From Verrucomicrobiales bacterium (GTDB lineage Bacteria; Verrucomicrobiota; Verrucomicrobiia; Verrucomicrobiales; DEV007): a stretch of DNA of 64,000 nucleotides. The DNA lies in contig JARGNG010000011.1 in NCBI GenBank assembly GCA_029213265.1, positions 62,001-126,000 of the forward strand. Direction: 5' to 3'. Shown here piece by piece: positions 26,745-33,545 of the stretch (positions are counted from its first letter, which is position 1; every line of letters begins with the position of its first letter). The notes beneath the pieces were generated by a model. The model did no database searches. It had not been told where the DNA came from and saw only the letters and a list, made by a program, of their open reading frames with translations. A program made the position numbers and the translations under genes.

Positions 26745-28322
26745 ATGTTCCGGTCCCTCGCCAGCTCACTGATCACGTTCTTCGCGGTTCTCCTGTTCGC
26801 ATTCACCGTTCTCTTCCTCTGGAGCGGCAGCGAAGGAATCGAATTCAAGCGCGTCGCCATGGAAGGCGACCGGTCCACCGTCGGGATTCTGGAGGAACAA
26901 CGTCGCAAGAATATGCGAGCTCAGGACCTTCCGACGGACAACGAGAAAATGGACGAACCGGAGCCGGTTCGGTCAGGCCCCGGAGACGGCCCACCAGTAG
27001 TTGTCTGGATCAGCATTCCCGGATTCCGCGGTGACTACGTCGAGAAGTCCGAGACCCCCTTCTTCGATGAGCTGATGGCCAACGGCGGCTCGACCAACAA
27101 GATGCGCCCGAGCTTTCCCTGTCTGACCTACCCGGCCCACATCACTATGGCCACGGGGAAACTTCCCGCCGAGCATGGCATTATCGCAGACAAGATCCGG
27201 ACCGCTCCCGGAGAAGTGATCGACAATCCGATGGACCCCGACCTCCTCCTCGCCGAGCCGATCTGGACCACCGCGACGCGCCAGGGAATCAAGACACTGG
27301 TGCATGACTGGCCGCTTTCTCAAAACCAGAAAGGCGAAAATGCTGCGGCTCACTTTCTCACCGACTTCGATTCAGAATCGAGCGATGAAGACCGTCTCAA
27401 CAAAGCTCTCGAGGCCTGGCGGGCCAGTTCCGGTGGTGGAGGTGACGCCGCACCAGCAGGAGACGCTGATGCGGCACCGGCAGAAGGCGATGCGGCACCT
27501 GCTGTTGACGGCGATGCGGCACCTGCTGTTGACGGCGATGCGGCACCTGCTGCTGACAGCGATGCCCCGGCGCCCGCTGCCGGCGGGGACAAACTTCGCC
27601 TCGTCATGCTTCGTCTCGATGACATCCTCAAAGCGGGCCTTGCAAACGGCCCTCGCGAAGAAGCGACCTATGAGGCGATCGCAAAAACAGACACCGCTCT
27701 GAATTCGTTCTACGATACTCTCCAGGCGGAGTGGGCGACCCTCGCTCCTCCGGGAGCCAACCTGATTTTCTTCATCACAACGGATCACGGTCTCGCCGAA
27801 CTCGATAAGAACGTCAACATCGCTCACCTGCTCGGCGACGAGATGATGCTGAATGCCGACATTATCGCCCACGATGCGATCGCCAATCTCTATTTCAAGG
27901 ACCTGCCCGAGAGCGAAGGCGAGAAGAAGATCTTCATGGACAAGTTCGATAGCGAACTCAGCAAGCGAATCTACTTCCGGACGATCAAAAAAGAGGATCT
28001 TCCCGAAGAATGGAAGTACAACAGCGACCGCACCGGGGACCGGATTCTCGTTCTCAAGACCGGTTACTCTTTCGTAGAGGAAAAGTCGGCCGAGCCTGTC
28101 TTCGATCCGTCGGAGGGCCCCGGGTTTTTCGGTGGCTTCGGCTATCCCGTCGGCGAATCGATCCGGATGTCTGGCCAGACCATTCTTGCGGGATTTCCGA
28201 ATGCGCCCGCTTCCGGCACTCTCGACGAAATCGGACAACTGTCCTTCCACGCAACAGTCTGCAAACTTCTCGGCATCGAGCCAGCGGAGGGTGCCGTGAC
28301 CGATACGCTGCCGGTCAACTGA
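26745..28322 (+). CDS. Nucleotide pyrophosphatase/phosphodiesterase-like (PF01663 type) periplasmic protein
   Basis: 525 residues from the ATG at 26745, which opens a signal anchor (LASSLITFFAVLLFAFTVLF); a longer frame to 26670 overlaps rsmB. The alkaline-phosphatase superfamily fold is seen in FPCLTYPAHITMATGKLPAE (Thr128 at the nucleophile position), EHGIIADKI, and the metal motif TTDHGLAEL (Asp347, His348). The first metal-binding Asp of the usual IDGLR motif is a proline here (ISIPGFRGDY, Pro92), so activity is uncertain. An Ala/Pro/Asp repeat region from a 24-bp tandem repeat interrupts the domain near residues 230-285. Substrate unknown. Confidence 0.78.
   Translation: MFRSLASSLITFFAVLLFAFTVLFLWSGSEGIEFKRVAMEGDRSTVGILEEQRRKNMRAQDLPTDNEKMDEPEPVRSGPGDGPPVVVWISIPGFRGDYVEKSETPFFDELMANGGSTNKMRPSFPCLTYPAHITMATGKLPAEHGIIADKIRTAPGEVIDNPMDPDLLLAEPIWTTATRQGIKTLVHDWPLSQNQKGENAAAHFLTDFDSESSDEDRLNKALEAWRASSGGGGDAAPAGDADAAPAEGDAAPAVDGDAAPAVDGDAAPAADSDAPAPAAGGDKLRLVMLRLDDILKAGLANGPREEATYEAIAKTDTALNSFYDTLQAEWATLAPPGANLIFFITTDHGLAELDKNVNIAHLLGDEMMLNADIIAHDAIANLYFKDLPESEGEKKIFMDKFDSELSKRIYFRTIKKEDLPEEWKYNSDRTGDRILVLKTGYSFVEEKSAEPVFDPSEGPGFFGGFGYPVGESIRMSGQTILAGFPNAPASGTLDEIGQLSFHATVCKLLGIEPAEGAVTDTLPVN
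27486..27557 (+). repeat. Three tandem copies of a 24-bp coding repeat
   Basis: Two identical 24-bp units (27486-27509 and 27510-27533) and a third with a single change encode GDAAPAVD, GDAAPAVD, GDAAPAAD. They sit in a wider Gly/Asp/Ala/Pro stretch inside the phosphodiesterase-like gene, likely a flexible loop prone to length variation. Confidence 0.85.
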
Positions 28323-28350
28323 GATCGCCGTTTCAGGGAAACCAGCCCGC

Positions 28351-29049
28351 TCAGGGCTTTTTCTCCTCCGGGAAAACAATGACGGCGCCTTTCTCGACCG
28401 TCACATCGTAGCCCGCCAGGGCGCAGGCATAGCGAATTGCTTCGGTAATCGGAGTGTTATTCAGACGCATCGTGACCGAACCGGGTTCGGATCCGGGAGG
28501 GGCCGGAATCTTGACGATATTGATTCCACGCGTTGCCACGTTGGGATCCGGGTCGTCCCGCACCGAAACGTCGCGGAGAAACTGAAGGGCGTCATCAAAG
28601 GGCGTATCCTGAAATTCGAGACTCGGAATCACAATGGACCGCAACTTTTTGGCAAGCGCGCTGTCGATTTCTGGCTTCCCCCGCTTCTTTGCCTCGCCGC
28701 TTCGTGCCACCAACATCACGGCATGACTATCAACCCGGAGATCGAATCCGCTCACTTCCGCCAGAAACCAAAGGGCACGACCGAGAGTGACATTGCGCAG
28801 ATTCAGCGAGACATCTTTCATCGCGGCCTCCCCTTTCGCGTCCAGAATTACATTGATGCCGGTTCGGTCAATCGTGTCCAGTTCCGCACTGCGGGTCTGG
28901 AGAAAGGCAATCGCATCGGCAATGGGAGCCTCTGAAAACTCGATACTCGGAATAATAATCGAACGAAGTTTTTCGGGAATGGAGGCGCCTTCAGCAAGCG
29001 ACGCAAAAGAAAAGAGAGCCAGAAGACCGGCAAAAAGTCCTGTTCGCAT
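28351..29049 (-). CDS. Exported protein with two secretin/STN-like repeats
   Basis: 232 residues from the ATG at 29049, chosen because it begins a signal peptide (MRTGLFAGLLALFSFASLAE); the upstream in-frame extension passes through an intergenic repeat. Two homologous halves start with LRSIIIPSIEFSEAPIADAI and LRSIVIPSLEFQDTPFDDAL and each ends with a LNNTPITEAIRYACALAGYD-type helix-strand pair, the pattern of secretin/TonB N-terminal (STN) domains. No secretin barrel or TonB box follows. Proteins of this type recur in verrucomicrobia without known function. Convergent with the phosphodiesterase-like gene. Confidence 0.8.
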   Translation of the reverse strand: MRTGLFAGLLALFSFASLAEGASIPEKLRSIIIPSIEFSEAPIADAIAFLQTRSAELDTIDRTGINVILDAKGEAAMKDVSLNLRNVTLGRALWFLAEVSGFDLRVDSHAVMLVARSGEAKKRGKPEIDSALAKKLRSIVIPSLEFQDTPFDDALQFLRDVSVRDDPDPNVATRGINIVKIPAPPGSEPGSVTMRLNNTPITEAIRYACALAGYDVTVEKGAVIVFPEEKKP

Positions 29050-29110
29050 GGGAAAAGTGAACCATGCGGAGCAGGAGAGGAAAAGACGAAAAGGATATTT
29101 TCGTATTCCG

Positions 29111-29186
29111 TAGAGGAAAACGTAAATTTTTCTCCGACGCAGCAACCGCCCCGTCCCTCGGCAGGAAACTCTCACGACTTCCTCTA
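29111..29186. repeat. 76-bp interspersed element (copy B)
   Basis: Begins TAGAGGAA and ends TTCCTCTA, a perfect 8-bp terminal inverted repeat. Interior has AACGT-aaa-TTTTTCTCCG and a CTCTCACGACTTCC part like copies A and D. Lies upstream of the STN-like gene. Confidence 0.72.
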
Positions 29187-29206
29187 CCGCGCTCTCCGGC
29201 AACACT

Positions 29207-29267
29207 TAGAGGAAAACGTAAGTTTTTCTCCGGCGCTGCCGGACGGTCTCACCGAATGCCTCTCCCG
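29207..29267. repeat. Interspersed element (copy C)
   Basis: Begins TAGAGGAAAACGTAAG-TTTTT, about 20 bp after copy B ends and in the same orientation. The right end (TGCCTCTC) is degenerate. It runs up to the end of the HD-domain gene. Confidence 0.6.
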
Positions 29268-29819
29268 CTATTCTCCCGGATTTCTGAATGACTGCCATGT
29301 CAGGTGGTGATGCTCGGAGTCGGCGACATGGGGACGGGCCAACTCCAGCCATGGCATCACAGTCCCATGAGTAGCGATCTCACGCCCAAACTCCGTGCTC
29401 ATGAAGGCAGCATCAGGACTAATGCCTGCTCTTCCGATATCAAGGCGATCAGCATCCCAGCAGGTTCCGATCGTTGGGTCTTCGTGGTGATGCCCCTCCG
29501 TATGCCAGGTGCATGCGTATTGGAGCACTTCAAAGTTCTCATCGGACAAATCGTAAAGTGATCCCCGTAACTCAGCTGCCAATTGAGCGCCACGTTCACC
29601 ATGGCCGGAGTCAGTCCAATCATTGATGCGCCGGCTGTCATGGAAGAGTGCAAATAATCGAACCACCTCAATGCATGCGCCCGTCCGGTGAGCCAGGATA
29701 CAGGCATTGCGTTCGACGCGGAGCCAATGGTCCGGTCCATGAATCGAATGCTCCTCTCGATGGTGGGGAAGTCTCAAGACCGCTCGCCAAAGCGCAGTGT
29801 AGTCGATGTCATCAGGCAT
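29268..29819 (-). CDS. HD-domain protein (putative phosphohydrolase)
   Basis: 183 residues. HD-superfamily residues are visible: His in HGPDHWLRVERNACILA, the HD doublet in LFALFHDSRR, a histidine in WHTEGHHHEDPTIG and the final Asp in CWDADRLDIGR. No partner domain is attached, so it is a stand-alone hydrolase; substrate (nucleotide or other phosphate ester) cannot be named. No signal peptide. Flanked by repeat-rich intergenic DNA on both sides, so it appears monocistronic. Confidence 0.78.
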   Translation of the reverse strand: MPDDIDYTALWRAVLRLPHHREEHSIHGPDHWLRVERNACILAHRTGACIEVVRLFALFHDSRRINDWTDSGHGERGAQLAAELRGSLYDLSDENFEVLQYACTWHTEGHHHEDPTIGTCWDADRLDIGRAGISPDAAFMSTEFGREIATHGTVMPWLELARPHVADSEHHHLTWQSFRNPGE

Positions 29820-30192
29820 TGTTGAGGGAGCAGTCTCATCCTCTCGCCGTTACTCTCGCACCTTGAGAGGCGACAATCGTCAGCTAAAAGTAGCATCGAC
29901 AAACCGAGTTTCGAGTCGGGAATATATTTACGACGCTAACGCAGCAGGAAGAAGCGGAAAAGCAATTTGGGGTAGTTTTTTGAAAGTGACGAATGGCGTC
30001 CTGTCGGTGTCGTCATGCAAAAGAGGTTTCTCCCCGGTGGGGAGAGAATTTCGACACAGCCCCGGTCGTCCGAATCTGATTCGTAGCTGCGAGCGTGAGC
30101 GAGTCAGGCCGTCCTGACTCCGTCGCTCATCCCCCTCTGCTTGCTCACGCTTGCAGGTACTTTCCGTCCGTAGAGGAAAACCTGTGCTTCCT
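29820..30192. other. 373-bp gene-free region with repeat elements
   Basis: No supportable gene. The left part is AT-richer, contains tttacgacgctaacgcagca and a ggggtagttttttg tract, and probably carries the HD-gene promoter. The right part (30083-30192) is filled by the inverted-repeat element and the core of the TAGAGGAA element. Confidence 0.6.
30083..30160. repeat. Inverted-repeat intergenic element (GAGCGTGAGCGAG family, copy 2)
   Basis: Left arm CTGCGAGCGTGAGCGAG (30088-30104) pairs with right arm CTTGCTCACGCTTGCAG (30140-30156) with two mismatches. Between them lies a perfect 8-bp hairpin, GAGTCAGG-ccgt-CCTGACTC (30101-30120). The left arm with its GTAGC prefix and AGGCC suffix matches the arm at 15106-15130. 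Confidence 0.7.
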
Positions 30193-30195
30193 CTA
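30171..30195. repeat. Short form of the TAGAGGAA element (copy E)
   Basis: TAGAGGAA (30171-30178), nine bases, TTCCTCTA (30188-30195): a perfect inverted repeat equal to the two ends of the longer element with the interior lost. Its right end forms the last codon and stop of the MauE-like gene, so it may act as that operon's terminator hairpin. Confidence 0.65.
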
Positions 30196-30636
30196 CGCCT
30201 CGCTTGCCACGGCCGGGCGGGGCTCCGCTTCGCCGGACATTTCCAACCGCCACCAGATCGCAAAGCCTACCGCCAGCAGGATCACGTTTTGCGTCATTTT
30301 CACCGGATAGTTCACGATCTCGTTGTCACCGAAACAACCGCAGGTGATGTCGAGTCCACGAATCCACGAGATTCCGATCGCCGCCGTGAAAAACACCATG
30401 CTCGCGAGGAGAATGAAGGCGCCTCCCTTCGCAAATTTCCCGGACATGAGCGCAATCCCGGCGAACACCTCGAGCCAGGGCAGAAACAGCGCCACGGCGG
30501 GGGCAATGGGATCTCCCACGATGCGAAAATTGCGAACCGCATCCGCGAAGGTCATCGGATCCTTCAATTTGGCAATCCCACTCCAGATGAAGAGGGCTCC
30601 GAAGACGAGTGTGACAATGGCCCAGAAGATTTTCAT
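30193..30636 (-). CDS. MauE/DoxX-family membrane protein
   Basis: 147 residues from the ATG at 30636, 4 bp after the glcF stop; the longer frame to 30693 would overlap glcF. Four hydrophobic segments with FIWSGIAKLKDPMTFADAVR, PWLEVFAGIALM and the Cys motif GLDITCGCFG between the third and fourth helices. This fits the MauE branch of the DoxX-like superfamily, in which the CGCFG cysteines are thought to take part in disulfide or quinone-linked chemistry. Its tight coupling to glcD-glcF suggests a link to electron transfer from glycolate oxidation, but that is inference. Confidence 0.82.
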   Translation of the reverse strand: MKIFWAIVTLVFGALFIWSGIAKLKDPMTFADAVRNFRIVGDPIAPAVALFLPWLEVFAGIALMSGKFAKGGAFILLASMVFFTAAIGISWIRGLDITCGCFGDNEIVNYPVKMTQNVILLAVGFAIWWRLEMSGEAEPRPAVASEA

Positions 30637-30640
30637 AAAC

Positions 30641-31972
30641 TCAGTTGGTCTCCACGTTTGTGGTCTCTTTTTCATTACGATAGGCCTTCGCAAGAAGGCT
30701 CACCGGATGAACCACTTCGGCGGAATCTCCGACGCCATTCTGGATTTGCAAATGACAACCGGGATTCGCCGTCGCGATCAGGGAGGCTCCCGTCTTGGCA
30801 ATACAGCCGACTTTTTCCTCCTGCAGTTTCGTCGCCTGCTCCGGCTGCGTGATGTTGTAGATTCCGGCGCTTCCACAACAGTGCGTCGAGTTTTCCAACT
30901 CCACCAGGTCCAGTCCCGGAATCGCATGAAGGACGTCCCGCGGTTGCCGGGTAATCCCCTGCCCGTGGCAGAGGTGACAGGCCTCGTGGTAGGTAATCGT
31001 CTCGCATTCCTCCGACGTTGACTCGGGTTTTCGAAAATCGATTTCGACGAGCCACTCGGATACATCCTTCACCTTGCGATCCCATTCCGCTGCCCGGTCC
31101 GCGTACTCGGGATCCCCCTTGAGCAGATTGGTGAAATGCTTCAAATGGGAACCGCAGCCGGCCGCATTGGTGATGACCGCATCGAGGTTTTCCAGGTCAA
31201 ATTGATCGAGAAGTGATCGCGCGCGGACGGCCGCCAGAGTCAGGTCGCCGTTGTGCGCATGAAGGGAGCCGCAACACCCCTGCGACCGGGGTGTGATGAC
31301 TTCACATCCATTCGCGAGAAGGGCATCGACGGTATCCCGGTTCACATGGGAGAAAACGAGATCCTGCACGCAGCCGGTCAGGAGGCCGACCCGGTAGCGT
31401 TTTTCCGGAACCGTCTCGGTTTCCTGAATCAGAGCATCCGAAAAATGCCGCTGGATGGTCGGTGTCGATGGCTCGAGCTCCCGGAGGTTCTTCGGCACCA
31501 GTCGCATCACTCCGCTTTTCCGAACCAGCCCACAGAGCCCGCTGGCCTGATAGATCCACAACAGTCTCCCTACCGCCCGCAGCATCCACGGCTTGGAAAA
31601 GAGTTGCTCCAAAGTCAGCCATCGCCAGAACCGGCGTTCGGGACGCGCGAGGACGCCGTGGTGTTCCACCTCCGCCCGGGCATTTTCAAACAGCTCGGGA
31701 TAGTTTACCCCGGCCGGGCAGGCCGTCGTGCAGGCGAGGCAACCGAGGCAGTAGTACATTTCCTCTCCGAATTCTTTGGTCACTTCGAGCTCCCCGTCGG
31801 CAATCGAGCGCATCAGGGCGATCCGTCCACGAGGACTGTTCCGCTCCCGTTTCGTCTCGAGGTAGGTCGGGCAACTGGGCAGGCACATGCCGCAATGCAT
31901 GCACTGCTGCACGATGGAGTAATCAAGGTCTCCCAGGTATTTCAGGGGAGTGAGCGTGGTCGAATCATTCAT
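30641..31972 (-). CDS. glcF: Glycolate oxidase iron-sulfur subunit GlcF
   Basis: 443 residues. Two 4Fe-4S ferredoxin motifs (CMHCGMCLPSCP and CLGCLACTTACP) are followed by two CCG cysteine-rich domains (SQGCCGSLHAHNG, NSTHCCGSAGIYN). GlcF passes electrons from the FAD subunit to the quinone pool at the inner membrane. Starts inside the glcD 3' end (4-bp ATGA overlap at 31969-31972) and ends 4 bp before the MauE-like gene. No GlcE subunit is seen, so this is a two-subunit D-subunit/Fe-S arrangement; a D-lactate or other 2-hydroxyacid substrate is possible. Confidence 0.93.
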   Translation of the reverse strand: MNDSTTLTPLKYLGDLDYSIVQQCMHCGMCLPSCPTYLETKRERNSPRGRIALMRSIADGELEVTKEFGEEMYYCLGCLACTTACPAGVNYPELFENARAEVEHHGVLARPERRFWRWLTLEQLFSKPWMLRAVGRLLWIYQASGLCGLVRKSGVMRLVPKNLRELEPSTPTIQRHFSDALIQETETVPEKRYRVGLLTGCVQDLVFSHVNRDTVDALLANGCEVITPRSQGCCGSLHAHNGDLTLAAVRARSLLDQFDLENLDAVITNAAGCGSHLKHFTNLLKGDPEYADRAAEWDRKVKDVSEWLVEIDFRKPESTSEECETITYHEACHLCHGQGITRQPRDVLHAIPGLDLVELENSTHCCGSAGIYNITQPEQATKLQEEKVGCIAKTGASLIATANPGCHLQIQNGVGDSAEVVHPVSLLAKAYRNEKETTNVETN

Positions 31973-33384
31973 GATTTCTCCGCTTGATCAAAAATTTTCC
32001 CCGGATTGAGAAGCCCCTGCGGATCGATCGCCCCCTTGACCTGCCTCAGAAGCTGGTAGCTAGCATCGATCAACTGGCGGGGCAGAAAGGGTTTCTTGGC
32101 AAGCCCCACTCCATGCTCTCCGGTGATGGTTCCCCCCAACTCGATTGTCTTGTCAAAAATGTCGGAGAGGGCATGCTCGACGCGCTCCATTTCCTCTTTG
32201 TTCGTTTCGTCGGTCAAAATGGTGGGGTGCACGTTCCCGTCCCCGAAATGGCCAAAGGTGGCGATATCGAGATCGTATTTCGCGGCGACCTCCTCGACAA
32301 AGGACACGATCTCCACGAGGTGGCTCCGGGGAACCGTCACATCCTCCAGAATTGTTGTGGGACGAATGCGGGCCAGGGCCGAAAACGCGGTCCGCCGCGC
32401 CGACGCGAGCCGGACGGCATGGGCGTCATCTTTCGCTTTCTCGACCGAAATTGCGCCATTCTCCTCCGCGATCAGTGCCATCGCATCGGCTTCATCATTG
32501 ACGACCGATTCGGGACCGTCGGTTTCCATGAGAACGATTGCGGCCGCTTCCGTCGGGAGGCCGACCTTGGCGTAGTCCTCGACGCACCCACAGGTCTTCT
32601 TGTCGAGAAACTCGAGGGTGCAGGGAATGATCTGGCGCTCAATGATGTGCGACACCGTACGCGCCGCGTCCTCCATCGAGTCAAAGGAAGCCAGCAGGGT
32701 CCGGCGCGCTTTCGGGCGGGGAACGAGCTTCAAAAGAACTTTGGTAATGATCCCAAGAGTGCCCTCCGATCCGATGAACATGTCCTTCATCGAATATCCG
32801 GCGACATCCTTGACACACTTTGATCCCAGCCAGGCAATCTCGCCGGAGGGAAGGACGACTTCCATTCCCATGACATAGTCCCGGGTCACTCCGTATTTCA
32901 ATCCTCTCAGCCCACCGGAGTTGTTGGCGACATTGCCTCCAATCGTGGAAATCTTCATCGATCCGGGATCGGGAGGGTAAAAAAGTCCGTGTGGATGCGC
33001 GGCATCGTCGATCGCCTTGGTAATGACTCCTGGCTCCGCGAGAATCGTCAGATTGGCCGGATCGACTTCGAGAATTTGGTCCATCTGCACCAGGCAGAGC
33101 ACGATTCCTCCATCCACCGGGATACTGCCCCCGGAAAGCCCAGTTCCCGATCCCCGGGTCACAATCGGGATTCCCTCGGCGGAGGCGAGCTTCATAATTC
33201 CGCTGACAGCTTCCGTCGTCCGGGGCGAAACCACACAGGTCGCTTTGTGTCTTAACGCCGCCGTCCCGTCAAATCCGTAAGGAATGAGATCTTCCGGTTC
33301 AGTGAAAAGGTCCTCCTCCCCAACGAGTTGGGAAAGAGACTCATACAATCGACTTCCTTTGGAAAAATCTCGTTCTGCTGCCAT
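31969..33384 (-). CDS. glcD: Glycolate oxidase FAD subunit GlcD (FAD-linked 2-hydroxyacid dehydrogenase)
   Basis: 471 residues. PCMH-type FAD-binding domain at the N-terminus (IPIVTRGSGTGLSGGSIPVD, PGSMKISTIGGNVANNSGGL, YVMGMEVVLPSGEI, GSEGTLGIITKVLLKLVPRP) and a FAD-oxidase C-terminal domain (FGHFGDGNVHPTIL, TGEHGVGLAKKPFL, KGAIDPQGLLNPGKIF). Oxidises glycolate to glyoxylate, or a related 2-hydroxyacid, in the cytosol at the membrane. First gene of the glcD-glcF-MauE operon; divergent from the PSD1 gene at 33546. Confidence 0.94.
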   Translation of the reverse strand: MAAERDFSKGSRLYESLSQLVGEEDLFTEPEDLIPYGFDGTAALRHKATCVVSPRTTEAVSGIMKLASAEGIPIVTRGSGTGLSGGSIPVDGGIVLCLVQMDQILEVDPANLTILAEPGVITKAIDDAAHPHGLFYPPDPGSMKISTIGGNVANNSGGLRGLKYGVTRDYVMGMEVVLPSGEIAWLGSKCVKDVAGYSMKDMFIGSEGTLGIITKVLLKLVPRPKARRTLLASFDSMEDAARTVSHIIERQIIPCTLEFLDKKTCGCVEDYAKVGLPTEAAAIVLMETDGPESVVNDEADAMALIAEENGAISVEKAKDDAHAVRLASARRTAFSALARIRPTTILEDVTVPRSHLVEIVSFVEEVAAKYDLDIATFGHFGDGNVHPTILTDETNKEEMERVEHALSDIFDKTIELGGTITGEHGVGLAKKPFLPRQLIDASYQLLRQVKGAIDPQGLLNPGKIFDQAEKS

Positions 33385-33521
33385 GAAAATTCGGATCCTG
33401 CTCAGGGAATAAGCTCGAATCAGGACGAATCACAAGCCCGCATTGCAGGGAGCGATTCGGGACACGATCGAATCCGGATGTCATTCAGGTATACCTCCTT
33501 CACGCCATCGAATCTTGGCCC

Positions 33522-33540
33522 GTTCACTGCTACAGTGAAC
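33522..33540. promoter_or_regulatory. 8-bp palindrome immediately before PSD1 start
   Basis: GTTCACTG-cta-CAGTGAAC, a perfect 8-bp inverted repeat ending 5 bp before the GTG start at 33546. As RNA it would form a hairpin overlapping the ribosome-binding region; as DNA it resembles a dimeric repressor operator. No obvious Shine-Dalgarno is seen. Confidence 0.55.
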
Positions 33541-33545
33541 CTGTT

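Noticed and set aside
27486-27557. Tandem repeat as possible CRISPR
   Set aside because: Units are contiguous without spacers and in frame within a coding region.
29268-29819. HD-domain gene as part of a defence system
   Set aside because: No nuclease, cyclase, toxin or helicase partner nearby; it stands alone between repeat elements.
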